A DNA stretch of 64,000 bases from Lanius collurio (lineage: Eukaryota; Chordata; Aves; Passeriformes; Laniidae): the NCBI GenBank assembly GCA_020086605.1, contig JACBWW010000016.1:8130329-8194328 (forward strand), written 5' to 3'. The translations under genes and the position numbers were made by a program. This document shows, one piece after another, positions 37,284 through 51,957 of the stretch. Under the pieces are notes generated by a model. The model was not told the origin of the DNA. It made no database searches and worked only from the letters and a program-made list of their open reading frames with translations. How positions within the stretch are numbered: the first letter of the stretch is position 1; each line of letters begins with the position of its first letter.

Positions 37284-40200
37284 GTAGGTGTTGCCCTTTT
37301 TGATGCATGGTACTTCCTTGGAGGCTTTCAAAACATCAGGAGGTCCTTGTAGTGGGCTGGAATATCATGTCTGCAGTCACACCGAGTCCTTAAAGCTCAC
37401 TGCTGGTCAATGTTTCTAAGTCATGACAGATGGAACAGATTAAGTGTGAAGGCTCTTGGGTTGCCCTTTCCTTAATGGTAAAGCACTGCATCAGAATACT
37501 GCAATGGGGTCACTGGAGAGGGAAGGAAATCTCTTCCCTCGTGACCCTCGCTTTTCCTCAAATTTTTCATCCTGTCACAATTGTCAGGCCCCACGGTAGA
37601 CAGAGGCTAATGAAAGGGCATCGCAGGGGGAAATATCAACAATCCAAATGCAGTGTATGTTTCATAGCCCAATCTCCAGCCTTCCTCCCTCCTTCCCACT
37701 AAGTGCACCTTTTCCAGGGAGGTTATTTCCCCCTCTTCTCATGTGGTTAAAATTATAGACAGTATTAGGCAAATATATGCATATTTTTGTAGCCTATTAC
37801 TGAAGATATACAAGAATATCTTGTGTAGGCCATATTTGCAAGTCCTGCTTCACAGTTTAATTTTCAAACCAGCAGCAAAACTTTTACACTCCAGTTCAGT
37901 GCCGGTGCACACTAATGTATTAATCAATTGACCCTGTGTACTCTGTTGCTGTGACAACACAAACTTGTCCCTGCAAAGACAATACTGTGAGCTTCTTGAC
38001 TTTACTGGGATGGAGAGTAGTCTCCTTGGTGATAGAGGGAGCAGTAAATATACATCGAAGACGTAACAGCATCCTCCTGATTGAGTCAAATGTTATTCTA
38101 TTGGACCCGCCTCCCACCTCACCCCAAAAACATAATCAGAGGAGACCAGACAGGCAAAAATACGCTTTATTTTATGTGACTGGTTTTATCCTTAGAGAAC
38201 CATAGGAAATGTAGCGTAAGATAACTTTTAAACAAACTTTAATTCAGATGAGTGTATTCAGTGGCAAATTGCGTTATTGCCTCAGATAATTACATAGAAT
38301 TTGGAATTTTTTAGAGAATGCTGAAAAGTAAGAAAGAGATAACAATCAGAAAAAATCTTTATGCCCATCGCATAATGATTATTTCACAGTGACACTCCAA
38401 TAAGATGTTATATTTTAATATTATGCAAAATGGGAGGAAGAGGGGAACAAGAAGAGAACAGCTACAGCCCATTTCAATTTCTCTAGCCTGCCATGTTGAC
38501 AGGAAAAGAATAAAGGAGGTCACAGTGGGTGCTGTGCATTAAAAATTAATAAAAGAACTATTGCAGTAGTATTTTATATAAGTAACACCATTCACATTTT
38601 CTCATTTAAGTTGCAATTTCTGAATATTCCTTCCTACCATAAGTCTGCCTAATAAAATCTGTAAAATGGCTGCATTATGAGAAGTGTGTCTCTTATGTCA
38701 CAAATTTGAAACATGTATGTGGCATAAATTACAGTGGCACCTGCATGCCCAGCTGTGAGGATGTACCAGAACTTCTGTGGTTTATAATACTAAATGGACC
38801 CCAGGAAAAGTTCTTTATTTTATTTGTATGTATGTGTGTAAGTATAGTTTTTTTTTTCTTGAAGTTTTACATGTATCAGAGGGGAGAGAAAATTACATTT
38901 TAGGATGCACCATTACCTATGTCACAAATCTGCTTATTTAAAAAATACCTAAAACACTGAAATGCTGTCAATTTATTATGTTTTGAAAGAGCAAAATGTA
39001 ACAGACCAATATATAAACATTTCTTGCTGATGGTTGGGATCGCTGGGTCCCAGTCCCACAACTCCTTGCACAAAAGAAAGCCACAGAGCCAGTAAAGTCA
39101 ATACCTCGGCAGCAGGTTGCAATACTTTCTGCTCAGCAGTCAGGTATAGCAGTACACAAATTTCCAAAAGCAGGAAAGCAGTTTTAAGCCAGGAGAGCTA
39201 GCATGCTTACAAGAGGACAAGAAGTGGGAGAGCATGTCATCTTGTCAGAGCAAGGGGCAGGGTGGCCGTCCCTCTGTTCCCAGCTGTGCCGCGGCGCAGA
39301 CGTGTGGCCTGCAGCCAGACACTTGACCTTTCCATGCTGGATTTCTCCTGTCTCTGGAATGGCAGGAACACCACTTACATGCCTACAGGCTTGGTGGGAA
39401 GTGCTCTATGGCATGAAAGTCGCTCGCAGTGTAACATATTGGTTTCTATTTTGATGTGTGTAAACTTCTTGTTTTATTTTATTATCTGATAGAGTCAGTA
39501 AGTTTTTGTTGTTTTTTCCAAATAATTCCTCTCAAGAGAGAATTAATTTTTGAAGTGAAAGACAGCACTATTATAGAAGCAATAAGTCTGGTTCGTTTTC
39601 AGTGTATTTTCCCAAAGCACAGCTGGTTCATTGTTGTTCTGTCATGCACAAACCCAGGGCTGATACAGCGCACGGCCAAGCTGGATGGGGTTTTCTGGGT
39701 TTTTCCATGTGCGTGGATTCTGGACTGGCAGTGATGCTCACATGGCACAGAGGTCCAGTGAGTGAGGCAGGGTGCCACACTCAGGGTGCTGTGTGACCGT
39801 GGTGGGCTGGGAGCTGGCCCCAGCCCTGTGGAGGTCTCAACACAGGGTCCCTTTAGGTGTCCTGGTGAGGTCTGAAATGCACCTGGGCTCAACACTGGTG
39901 ACCCTCAGCACTATCCAGCCCCTGTGTCTGCCTGCTGGCCCTGGCACTGACCAGGTCACGGGATAGGAAGTTGTTCCAGTAAAGGACTGATGTTCTCCAG
40001 GGATCTGTGAATTCACTGTGCCCACAGTTTGTTAGGGCAGTGCAGGTTGCCTTCTCCAGGTGAGTGCAAACTCCCTGCTCTGAGTTTGATGAAGGTTTCT
40101 AATAAAGAGCAAATAACTAAAATGTGTTAGTGACCTGGCCTAAAAGCTGCCCTGAAGTTTGACTGACAGACTTCCCTGTCCTCCAGTGTTCAAAAATGTG

Positions 40201-43200
40201 CTCCTAAATGGCCATGTACTGAAAAAATATTTTCCACATAACATTTCCCCTTGGCCTCCTCATCCCTTCTATTCTTGTCTGCCTCATGCAGAAGCAGCTA
40301 TATGCAGGAGGTTCATTCTTCATTTTTCTAGATGAGAGACATTGAAGCAGGATTTTTTTTAATAATTCCTTTTAATTTACTAAATGACAGGTAGTTTCCT
40401 GTGATTTTCCTGTGATTTCTCTAACATAAAAAAAAATAATAATAATAAAATAGTTTATTATCATTGCCAAATCCTGAGATGTTTTGAGAACAGATTTTTG
40501 TCTCTGTTTTTTTTTAAACATTTTTTAAGCAGTCTTTCAAAGAAGAAGAGACTTAATGGGATTACTTTGAAATCCCCATTTATTTTTGAGTTGTCACAGT
40601 GAGCGTTTTCTTTCCAGCCAGTGCTTGGGCAGGACCTTCCTGTTTTGCTCTGTTTTGATCATCTGAAAATTGCTAAGCTGCAAGAGGCATCACTGTTTCC
40701 TCCTTCCTACCCTCCTGTTTCTTGGGTGGTTTTGACAGGGAGGGATCCCAGTATCCCAGGTGGATGTGTGACTACCAGACTGTAGGATTAGTCTCTCTCT
40801 TCTCCACTTCTCTGCAAATATTGAATTATTAATACAAAGTGAAACAGCTCTCACAGGATACACACTCACACTAGCACAGCCTGCTGACCTGCTCATGAGC
40901 CTGACTTGGGAGAGCCAGGTTTAAATCCCACGTGTGAGCCCAGGTCATAGCTGGGCCCCCTGGATTCCAAGTTTACCCTACAAATATTGAGCATTATGAA
41001 ATCTCACAGGTTTATATTCGTCTTTCTCCTCTATCCTGGTAACAAAAAAAATATTTTCAGGAAAATTTTCACTTTAATTTTGATAAATTGATGATTTCTA
41101 AAGAAAATTAATTTCTTAATTTGCACTGTGCAGCATCGGATGAGTCCAAAGGCTGTGGTAGTCCTGCAGATTTTTGTGGCCCTGTTATATGAGAGGACAT
41201 TGTGCTTAGAGGATCCCCCAGTCTTCCATCTGTTTTTTAAAATAAATTTACTGGAACTGCCCATTACTGAAAAAGTGTAAATGTCCTAATGAATTCTAAA
41301 AAATATGGTTAAGGAAATAAGCCCCTACGATGAAAGAAAAATATTAAAATTAAGATACATTTTTTCAAGCTTTATAACTGTCATATGTGCTTGCAACATT
41401 AGAGACAGTTTGATTTCCATTAAGAAGCTTTTAGAATGGATCTGGCAGTATTTCAGGTTTGAGAATGTAGAATACATGAGATTTTATCCTGAGTTCTTCT
41501 TATACATGGACAGAGTATTTGCAGGGTATTTGTTTTTTGAAAGGAGGCTAATAGTGGGGTTTTTATCCTCACAAATAATAAGGACCTCTGGCTCTGAAAG
41601 AGATGTTTTAGATTGTATAAGTATAAATTATTTTAAAAATGCTTATTCTGGTATTTTATAGATACCAGAAAAAGATGCCAGGTTTCTCAGAGAAATGTTA
41701 ATATACTGTCAGCAGCTGCAAGCTTCCCTAAGATTTCTTTCCTTGAAATGTATTTTAAAATTAAAAAAAAAAAAAGTTTTTTTTCCATGAGCTTTCACAC
41801 TGTGATTCCATATTCCAGATGCGTTTTATAAAACACATCACATTGCAGCACAATAGGATATCTATTGCAGGCAAAATAGAACAGAGCTTCTGTTTGAATT
41901 TCCATGGTTTTTTTGTTCTTTGTCATCTGTTTGTTTCTTTGTTTTTGTCTGGAAGCCAAATCCTTAGGGGATAAATTTATAAAACCATACACTGGACTTA
42001 GCAAAAACTTTGGTTAAAAGCAAATCTCTCTACGGTGCCCTCACTATGTACTCTTTTAATGCTTTGTTTCAGAAATATTGCAGCATTTTACAGGAGCTGT
42101 TCAAATACCTCATGTCTATGTGCTGTTATTGCTTTGTCCATTTGTTGGATACCATAGTACTTTGGCATTATTTGCACAAATGTATGGTACAGCATGTGCT
42201 GGTACCTGAAGTTGTTTTCCAGAAAAGGAGAGATTCAGAAAGCTGTGTGTTATAACTCCATAGCTGCCCACAAGGGATATCAGAAGGACGATACCTGGGT
42301 GGCAGATTCAGTCATTAAATGCAGGAATGTGTAATTATTGGAAACCAGCAGAGGCAGTTAATTTTAGTTACTTTTTGAAGTTAGTGGAGCTGTCTGTTTT
42401 TACAAAAAAAACACTGTCCAACAGCAATTGTGACATTTAAGGGAATGCTTTTCAGGAGTTATTAAATTAAAATATATATTGACATTATTAATAGAGGCAT
42501 TTATTCTAATCTGAAATGTATGAATTATATTGGAAGAGAAGAAAAATTGAAGTTATAGTAATAAGGGCTGCCTTTTAATTTTAATTCAATGACACATCAT
42601 TAAAAGAAAAGTGAAAAAAACAGCCAAGAGCATTCACTTTACTCATCACAGTTCTGTCAGTGACAGTGCAGTGTGGATTTTGGTCAATAGAAATGAATGA
42701 AAAGCTGCCCATCACTGGAAACAAAACAAAATGTATGTATGCATAGGCACTTCTGTTTAGTATAAATATTTACCAAGAGTTAAAGACTATTTACATTAAC
42801 ATATATTTATAAAACAGTGTGGAAAGGGGTGAAAAACAAATATATGCAGTAGTACAATTTTAATTTTGTTTTATTATTCCTGTTCAATGTAGCTCAGCCA
42901 TTAAAAGCCCTTATTTGCATATATTATGTCAGGATTCACAAAGAGTCCTCTGTTTTCTGTCGTGTCCTTGCAGCAGTCTGATTTCTCTTAGTGTGCTGCC
43001 GTCACTGGTCTGTGCAGGAGAGATCAGAGCCCTAATAATAGATTTTTGACAGGGAGCTCGCCTGCTACCTGCCCTACACAAATCCTCACTGTTCATGTTT
43101 GCTTCATGGCAACAAAGCAGACAGAAGGAAAATGCCAAGTGCTGAGTTTGAGGTACAGCCCTGCCATAGCTTGACATTTCAGCAGAATAGCAGTTTATGA

Positions 43201-45172
43201 GATGCATAATTTTTCATCTGGGACTCAGCTGCCATTTTCATAGAGGCTTGCAGCTCATCGACTGACTGCAAGTAGGGCAAAGGTTTACAGCATAGATCAA
43301 GGTCTACATCCTTCCTATAGCTATTTAAAAATAAGTATTATTCTCTAGATGAGGTTGGAGGACTAAGCATATTTTTTCAATTTTTAATATTTTCTAGCCA
43401 ATTTCATTCCCACAAAGAAAACACTTTACACTTTTAGCACAGGTGCCATTTGTAGTTGATGAAAAACAATCATAATTGATTTCATTCACCAAATGATTAA
43501 ATGAGTCCTAGAGAAAGAATGAAGGAGGAGTCTTTACACAGAGCATATGAACAAAGCTGTGTTTTCTCCTCCTCTTACTTTGAAAAAAGCTCGTTCTGAG
43601 CTTGAAATGAATGAAAAGTCTTTACTCCTTAAGTGTAATTGGTTTGTGGTTTATTATTGTTAGAGATTGGATTTAAATTTTCACATTCATGCACATGTAC
43701 TTAGGAAACAAATGCAGTGTAGGTACATGTAAGTGAGTGTTTAATTTAGAATTACACATCTCTGTGAGCTTCAGTAACAGTTCACCATGTCAGAGCCTCA
43801 TATAGAACAATGGTACAGTACATTGGATTAATTAAAGAAGCCTTGCAGAGAACTGAATTCTCAGTATGTCAAGATTTCAATTTTATGTTAAATATTTTCT
43901 AAAGGCCAGACCCTTAAATCTCAGGGGCTGTACCAAGCAGTGAGCTGTGAATTTAACCATAGGCTAACTGCTAATGATAAGGAAAAGAGTCCAAGTTGAG
44001 GCAGCTGTAATACAGTCATTGGATTAGGCTATCAATCACTCGGTTCCCTGAGGAACAGGCAAAGACGACAAAACAGTGAAAAGGGAAATTAGGAAGGGAG
44101 GGCATGACTGGAATGAGATTCTTCACCAAATATATCTGTTAGTTGGCTGAATCCCCCAAGCATCAGACAGGAATGTCCAGCATTGCTCTCAGACTAAAAG
44201 CCAAGTATTTGTTCCAAAGTCCTAGAAAACCATCAAATCATCATTAACTGTTGCTGTTCTGTGCAGGCTGCTAGAAATGCAATTGGCTGTATTCTCCTGG
44301 TTTAATAGCCTGTAATTAGGTTAATCTCTAAACTGCTGCTTTTGAACACTCTGGATTTACTGTTTATATCAGAGCTCGTATAGAATATGTACAGTTGAAA
44401 TAATTCATTTCACAGTTGATTGGGGTTTTTGATAATCAGATAACTGTTAAGCTATCAAGTCTTACTCGTGGCAACCAAAGGCATGTGTCAGAAAGCAATT
44501 CAGATAAAATCATAAATTCTTCTCAGACATAATATGATAAAAATAAGAGAAAAACACTGTGGCATAGACTGGGGGGAAAGAGCATGGGAGAAAGAACACT
44601 AAGCTTTTTTCTGAGTGCAGGTAGATGAAATAGGAAATCTGTTCATATAATGGTATGGATTAATATGATTAAGTAATGAGTGCTCTCATAGTTAAGATCT
44701 TGAAGACATAGTCGGATTAACAAAGAATGGAAATTAGAATAGAGAAGGTAAAAGAGAGGTCAGTGCATTTTAAAGCAGGTTGGTGCAGCAGGGACTTTTA
44801 TTTAAACCGGGTTACAGTAGTGGGTATCGGTGAATGTACCACAGGTAAACTGTGGCCTGATAAGGAGGTGTTCAGTCAGGAACAGAAATTTCCTTCTGGT
44901 AATATCAGCCAGATTGAACCCAGTGGTGGTGTCTTTGTCAGCACAAGTTGATTGTCTTTCTATGTCTGTCAGGTCTGGGGAAAAGGTATCTCTGTCTCTT
45001 ATGGTCACCTCTTCTAATTTTAAGCAAAGACCAAAAAAAAAACAAAACCTCTCTGAGTATTTTTGTGTCATATCTTTTGGAGATTATTATGTTTAAAACT
45101 GATATATTTTTGTTGTAAGAAGATTGGTATAAAGTATTTCAGATACTTTCAGTATCTTAAGAATTTTTTGCT

Positions 45173-45203
45173 TGAAAAGTACTTGGCATTTAAGTACTTT
45201 TCA
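45173..45203. repeat. Small inverted repeat, 12-bp arms
   Basis: TGAAAAGTACTT at 45173-45184 and AAGTACTTTTCA at 45192-45203 are perfect reverse complements around a 7-nt loop. The preceding 40 bases contain further AAGTAT/ATACTT motifs. It may be a chance palindrome in AT-rich DNA or a paired homeodomain-type site. No function can be assigned. Confidence 0.7.
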
Positions 45204-48200
45204 GTTTATTCTAACACAGGAATGAAAATACTATCAAAAAATTTCAAATAGACATTAATTAAAATAATAAAAATCAAGAAAAGCTGTGGTGAAGTCTGCT
45301 CCTAGGTTTGTTTGCCATTAAGTCTCAGCAGGTCTCTCAGTCTTGCTCACTTCTCTCCACAGATAGTCACAATGAAGCCAAAATTTCTTTTGACTTCAAA
45401 ATGATGCTTGAATGACATCTAGAGACTATGATAGTATGCAGTATAACTCTCCAGCCTTTCATACAACTGAAAGGCTGCTACTCACTACAAAAATATGTCT
45501 AAACTGAGAGAAGTATGTCCCTGTTGTCCCAGCAGCCTACTCAGTTGGAAGGGTCTGGCTGCTGACCTTTCTCTGGCTATCATTAAGTCAGAGTTGGGCC
45601 AAGCTTCCCTCTGTCAGTGTGCAGGTGATGCACATGTACGTTCTGTCATTCCAGAGGAAGTGGGTGGGCATGTGGTTGTGGACTGGAGGTCAAAGAAGAT
45701 GGTTTCAGGTGGCACTGTTCAAGTTGGCCTGTAGGTCTACAAAGCTTTGTTGCAGTGTTTGTGTATGATGCATTAAACCCGGTGTATTTGTTATGAGAGT
45801 TTAGAGAGCTTCAGTATAGGAGGCTGAAGAAAGACCTGGCAGAGGAAATAGTCTCCCAATTCATGTGATTTCATGTCAGTGTTACAAGCTCCTATTGTTG
45901 ATCATGTGTGGCCCATAAAGATCTTTTCTGCTGACTTGTTCCATAGCCAAATCAACAGCAGCATTGGTGGTACAGGTGGTACTTCAGAATGATCAATGAG
46001 ACAAGTGCCTTCTGTGGAAATTATTAACTGTACCCATCACTCAGAGCAGAATCTCTAATTATAATCTCCATCCCTCCCAAAAATGACCCAAAACCAAACC
46101 AAGAATCTGGTGGAGTTTGTAAACAATTCAGAGTAACAATTGTATCATCAGAGGTTAAAACCCCTGAGTTTGACCTGGTGTATCTCCAGCATGTTCATTT
46201 TTTTTCAGTACCTTGCTTTGCATATTGATTTGCTCTAGTCACCAAGTTTCATATATTGTCTGTAGAGCCCATCTTTATTCTGTGGAGAGCATGTCCTCAT
46301 GTAAAGAGTAAAGATGTTTTTACATTTATGAAAAAAAAATTGCATCACATTATCAAAATATGAGCTAACAAATAAATAGAAAAATGACTTCTTATTTAAC
46401 ATTTACTAGTCTGGAGCTTCTTCCCATTCTTCTTTCTCTCTGTGGGACAGCTATGCTTGCAGAATAGACTGCCTTACTACTATCTTATCTCATCACTGTG
46501 GGGATCCTGCCACTGCTGACAAAATACCCCAACTTCTCTGTTGTGTGTGAGCTCCTCCCTCTGGATCAGTAGCCTTAGTAGCCTCCACAGCTTATGCATC
46601 TCTGTGAGGATGTTGAGGCTCTCACCATTCCCAGCACCTACAAAGTACTTGGTTGATGTGTTTTGGAAATGGGTCACAAAGTGTCTTGAAGAGAGGGTTT
46701 CACAGTTCCGTGAAGGTGCTTGCTATGATTTATCCTGTTGCAGGATATTTTGACAATCAGATATTGGGGCTTAGGAAAAAAAAATTGAAAGAAATTATCC
46801 TTGGAACAGGTTTAAACATGAGGCATTGGTTTACACCAATCAGCACCAGATGTACTTAACATCATTACTGCTGCTCTCCTGCTTCTATGTAGCCTTGGAA
46901 AGTTCTACCACTGGTTAGCGATGATTTATTATGAACTCACCAGGGAATGCATCTTTATTCACCTAAATCCTGCTAACATTCTGCATTTTTTAGTATCTTA
47001 CTTGAATAGGGAATAAATCCTAATGCCAACTTCACACATAAAATACAGAAGACAAAATAGAGCAGATTTGTTTAACTGGGTAGACCCTAGGTTTGTATTT
47101 CACTGGGCATCATATCATCCCTAGTGAATGCATGCCAGAAGCATTTATAAATGTATTTCACAACCATTAGGACATTTTTTTTTTTTACCTTTCAAAAGAA
47201 TGCATCTAATATATAGTAGTCAGCTAGGGAATCTGCATTTTAATGTGCCTTTTCATGCAAGCACCTCATTGTATACAATGAGCTGTAGAAATATCCTGCT
47301 CGCACACAGGATATACAAACATATCCTACAAAATCTCTTAGGGAATCTACTGTAGGAATTCAGTTTTCCAGCTTATGATCAATTTGCAGTTTCTACTTTG
47401 CTGGGTAATTGAAATTGTCTGGCCTGTTAACATGCACTGTGTAACCATCTTCTCTAAGTTCTGTTTAAATCCCAGAAGACACTCAAAGTCAGGGATTGAA
47501 CCACTGTTATTTGGGTTAAGTGAGAGCAGAGGGAGAACTGTTGAGCACAATGTCCCACTGTTTCAGAATAAGAAATCCATTGCAGATACAAAGAGAGGGT
47601 GTTTTTAATGGCATGAAGGCAATCCATTGAATGTGTGGTACCACACCTGACTCAGCACCAAGGTAAGGCTGGTACTGTGAAGAACTTTGTTTCAGGCAGC
47701 TCAAAATGAGGAGAAAGCTGTGTAGTTTTGGCAGGCAGGCAGGCATGCCAGTGAAGGCATAGCTAACTGTGCTAGAGTTGTGTCCATTCACAAATGTTTC
47801 GTGACCCTGTTGAGAGACCAGTTGTTTTTCAAAAGAATGTATGGTTACTCCAGTCTGTAGTTTGACTGGGCTGAGCTTACCTCACTCCCATCAGCTGTCA
47901 CTCTGCTTACGCTGGTAAGGCCGTGTCAGGTGCTCACCTATTTGAATACCCCAGAATTGGCACTGTTTTCACCCATTTTTGGATATATATGCCCACTTAA
48001 GAGATGCTTAGCTTTCAATAGTGAGTACTCAGAGAAGTCTTCTCATTCTAGGCCCTGATAAATTTTGTGCACTTGCAAAGAAGGTACTGCCAAACAGTAC
48101 TTAAAACAATCTGGGGGGGGGGGGTTTATGTATAAATGGAGAAGTTTCTTCAGAACTTACAGAAGGTGGGATTTGAAGAATTCAGACCTCCAAGGAAGAA

Positions 48201-51200
48201 CTGGTGGCAACTTACTTTCTTCAAGAAATACTAGGAAAAAGTCTACTGTGTGGTACATTCTGATTTATAAATATAAAGGAGAGATTATTTGCATCTTTGT
48301 TGTTTATAAAAACACACTAGAGAATCAGTTATTGGCAGATATCCAGAGAGGAGGTAAACCCTGACATATCTAGGGAAGTCTTGCCCCATTTTGGTGCGGG
48401 GAGTTTTAGTATGGATTTCCCTTCTGCATGGGTCTGGCATACAGATGTCTTTCCAATGTGTTTATTTTTCTTTTCTTTCAGGCTTAGTATTTTACAGCTC
48501 TCAGGACATCCCTAGCTTACTGTTAGAGTCAGATCCTAAAGAGTCCTAAAAGTCAGTCAAAAGGGTCCTAAAAAAGCCCTGTCACTAATAGTGTCTTTTC
48601 CAAACTTGGGCTTTTCCAGGGCTGCTGTCCTTTGCTGTTTTTTTCTGTTTCTCATAAATGAGATGCACTGAGCTAAAGGTTAGCACAGAAGGCAGACAGC
48701 AGTGGTGCTCTCTTTTACCTGCATTGCCTTCCTGAGATGCTCTCCATGATGAGTCTGTATCTGAGAGTCCTCTGGGGCTGTCCCAGGGCAGCCAAGCTCA
48801 GATAATACAGCAGATGTAAGCAGAGGTGCTAACCAGGTACAGCTCAGGGTTATCCCCTAAACGTCAGCCCTTCCCCAGGAGACTCTTAGGCTTCCCCCTC
48901 ATCCCTGGGAGGAGTCAGGCTTTCTCAGAGGTGGCTTCCTTTCTAGCTCCGTTGATGCATCAGAAATCGGAGGTTAGTATATTCCTTACATATTAGTATA
49001 TGTACTGCTGTCAAATGCCTAAGAGAGTGTGTGCCTACATTATGTGGGGAAATTCCAGTGGTTAGATTTCTCTTTTTGAAAACACAAGTGTGTGTTACTT
49101 TATCCCAGTCCATTTTCTAATCTGATGTTTAAGGAGAAAGTGATATTTTTAAGCTTGATATTAAAATACATTCCAATCAGTTAATGTAAGCATCTGGTGT
49201 TTTTATGTATTTTAAAGAGCCCTAGTAACAGCACTGCAATTCCTTCACACTATTTCTCACATTCTTGTTCCAGTAGGTATATGGCACACATCCTCTGGTT
49301 TAAAAAGCTCAAAACAAATTTCAGCAATTTAATCTCCATATTAGAAAAAGGATCACAGCAGCTGGTATAGTATTTTGTATTTATGCTAGTTTTTGTAAAG
49401 GTTCATGGCATGGTCCCTGGGAGCTAAATATTGACAAGCATGCTTTGGCAAGCAAGATCAAGCTTGGTGAGTTAGCACAGCTCAGCTCTCTGCATTGACA
49501 CTGTAACCCAAGTCTGGAAACTATTATCCTACACCATTTATTTTGGCTTTATAGGGGACACTGTCCACTTGAATTAGGGATTTCTTCTGTATTTTTAATA
49601 CTGTAACTGTGGATTCATATTTGATTTAGGACCACAGTACTTGCAAGGTTGGCTGTACATTGGTGTTTGATGACATCTTCAGTAGTGTATTGTGTATAGA
49701 ATCACAAATGACAGCATAAAACCTACATGATTTCAAACCTACAAACCAGAAGTAAACATTGAGTATAAAATAATTTTAAAATCACATTTATCTTTTAAAC
49801 TACAGAACAGACCTTGTCCTAAAACTCTGATTCTATGAAAGTCATTGATCAAAAGTGAAGTTTGAACATGTATTCATTATGGGAAGTAAGTTAGGAGATT
49901 TATTTTTTTGTGTGTTCTGTAGGTAAAAAGAAAAACCCACTTTTTTACTAAGATCACTGTTTCTGCAATGCTTGTAGTTTACTTTTTGAATTTCTGAGTA
50001 AAGAACTTAAGCTCATTTGGGCTTCTAGAAAACTTGACATATACATTAAATTGATTACTGGATGCATTGTGCAACATATGGCATTGTACAGCCTTTGTGT
50101 GCTTCATAGTATTTTCTTAAATTACCATCATTTGTTTTAATTCCAAAAATGCACTTGTCTCTGCTTTCTAGTGCTTTGGACTTAAAAGCAGGTTTTCCAG
50201 TGCTGAACAGATGTGTTAGAGCTTCACATGGAACATTTATGCTTTTGTGAATCTTCCTCTTTGAGTTTTCCACACACAGTATTATGTCGGTGATAGCTCA
50301 TGCAAATGGGATATCTTCATTTTGGTATGTACATTGACTGCCTAAAATAACCTTCAAAATTCCTAAGAATTCTCCATGACCAAGAAAAACAAGGAAGCAA
50401 TACAGTTTTGCCCAAAGATACTGCCCCCAAAGTGAATCAGTTATGTTTTCTTTTAGAGAAAAACAGGAAGGAAGGAGAATGTAATTCCTTTGTGGATGAC
50501 AACAACAGTCAACTACAGTCCTGAATGCTTATGTGAACCCCTGTACTTCCATGCTTGAGGCTGTGGTGTTAACAGGCATAACATTTTATCCATGAAAATA
50601 CACAGAATAAGGCTTTGCAGTTCGTATGTAATTTACTTCTGAGAGGAGACTGATTGAGTTGATTTACAAATATACTTCTAAAACGTTATCCTTTAAATTA
50701 CAAACAGTTTTAGAGAAAAGGGTAAGAGGATATTCTGGGACAAAGGATTTGTGACCATGAGGGCCAACTGCTGCCTCTTCTGCTCAGGTGGAATTGCTCT
50801 CTTTATACAGATTTCCAGGCCTCCCCTTGCAATCTTTTTCTTCTGGGAGAGAAAAATATTCTATTTTTGTATAGCATTTGGATATCTTCTCCTAGAAGGC
50901 ATTGTGTAAGTGCCAGATACTGCTGGTGTGTGTTTAGCAGTAGCAGTGTGTGTGTGCTGATCAGTATTTTTAAATGAGCAAACACTTTGTGGGCCCCTAG
51001 CTTTCTGTTAATTGGCTTTACTTTGATCACTGAAGACCAACAAATGAAGTTTAGGAGTTGTGTTGCTACCATTTTTCTTCAGTGGAAGCTGAGGGGATGA
51101 GTAACTACATCAATTAAGTCCCTTACTCACCCTCTGAGCTGCCCTCATTGGATAATTAAAGTGATCTGACAGAGCAATACACTAAATTCCCTTGCACCCC

Positions 51201-51720
51201 CTTCTGTTGCTCTGAATACATCAAACAAATGAATATTTAGGCCTATTAATGCTGTTATTTTTTATTAATGTAGAAAGCAGAGTTATGATATGGGTGTATA
51301 ATTTCTTCTTGAATTCAGCACTGAGTTGTGTGACTGGTCGCAAGCAGGACTGATATAACCATGTTTTAATTACCAGCCCTCAGTAATATATCCAGAGCTA
51401 GTAAAGGCTTCTGCAAATAGGGTTTGGGCTTCCTTTATGCCACAAATAGTTTACACAGCATGGACAAGCAATTATTTTGCTTTCTGTTAAGTCACTGTGT
51501 GTTCTTCAGCTTTCTGTATGTTCTCAGCTAAATAAATGACATGAAATTTCCTGTAATTGTGAAGTTATTAAAAAGAAGAAAAAGAAAACAAAATCTAAAA
51601 TTGTCATCCATGTGCATCTAAGGCCTCAGCTAAAGCCAAGGTATCAACTGTCAGTTGGAGGGGGGGGTCTTTTTCATTTATAGAAAACTAAGGATTGTCC
51701 TGTAAATTTAATTTTAAAAA

Positions 51721-51957
51721 AGATCACAGAATCGCAGTATATGCTGAGTTGGAAAGAACCCTCAAGGATCATGGAGTCCAGCTCCTGGCCCTGCACAGCA
51801 CCATCCCCAGGAATCACACCATGTGCCTGAGAGCATTGTCCAAACGCTTCCTGACCTCTGCCGGGCTGGTGCTGTGGCTGTTGGCCTGGGTACCTTGTTC
51901 CAGTGCCCAAACACCCTCTGGGGGAAAAGCCTTTTTTTTAATATCTACTCTAAAAAT
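51721..51957 (-). repeat. CR1 LINE 3' end, minus strand
   Basis: The sequence starts agatcacagaatcgcag, the reverse complement of the short CR1 tail repeat. It continues gttggaaagaaccctcaagg, atcatggagtccagctcctg and accatgtgcctgagagcatt, then 'gtgctgtggctgttggcctgg', 'ttgttccagtgcccaa' and 'accctctgggggaaaagcc', ending near atatctactct. This is the usual order of an avian CR1 3' end in antisense, truncated at its 5' side as is normal for CR1. It is less decayed than the other two LINE fragments, so it inserted later. The wording resembles CR1 subfamilies of neoavian birds. Confidence 0.88.

Noticed and set aside
40915..40935. tRNA B-box-like ggtttaaatccc, considered as a tRNA or tRNA-derived SINE
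   Set aside because: No matching A box at the proper distance and no cloverleaf stems.
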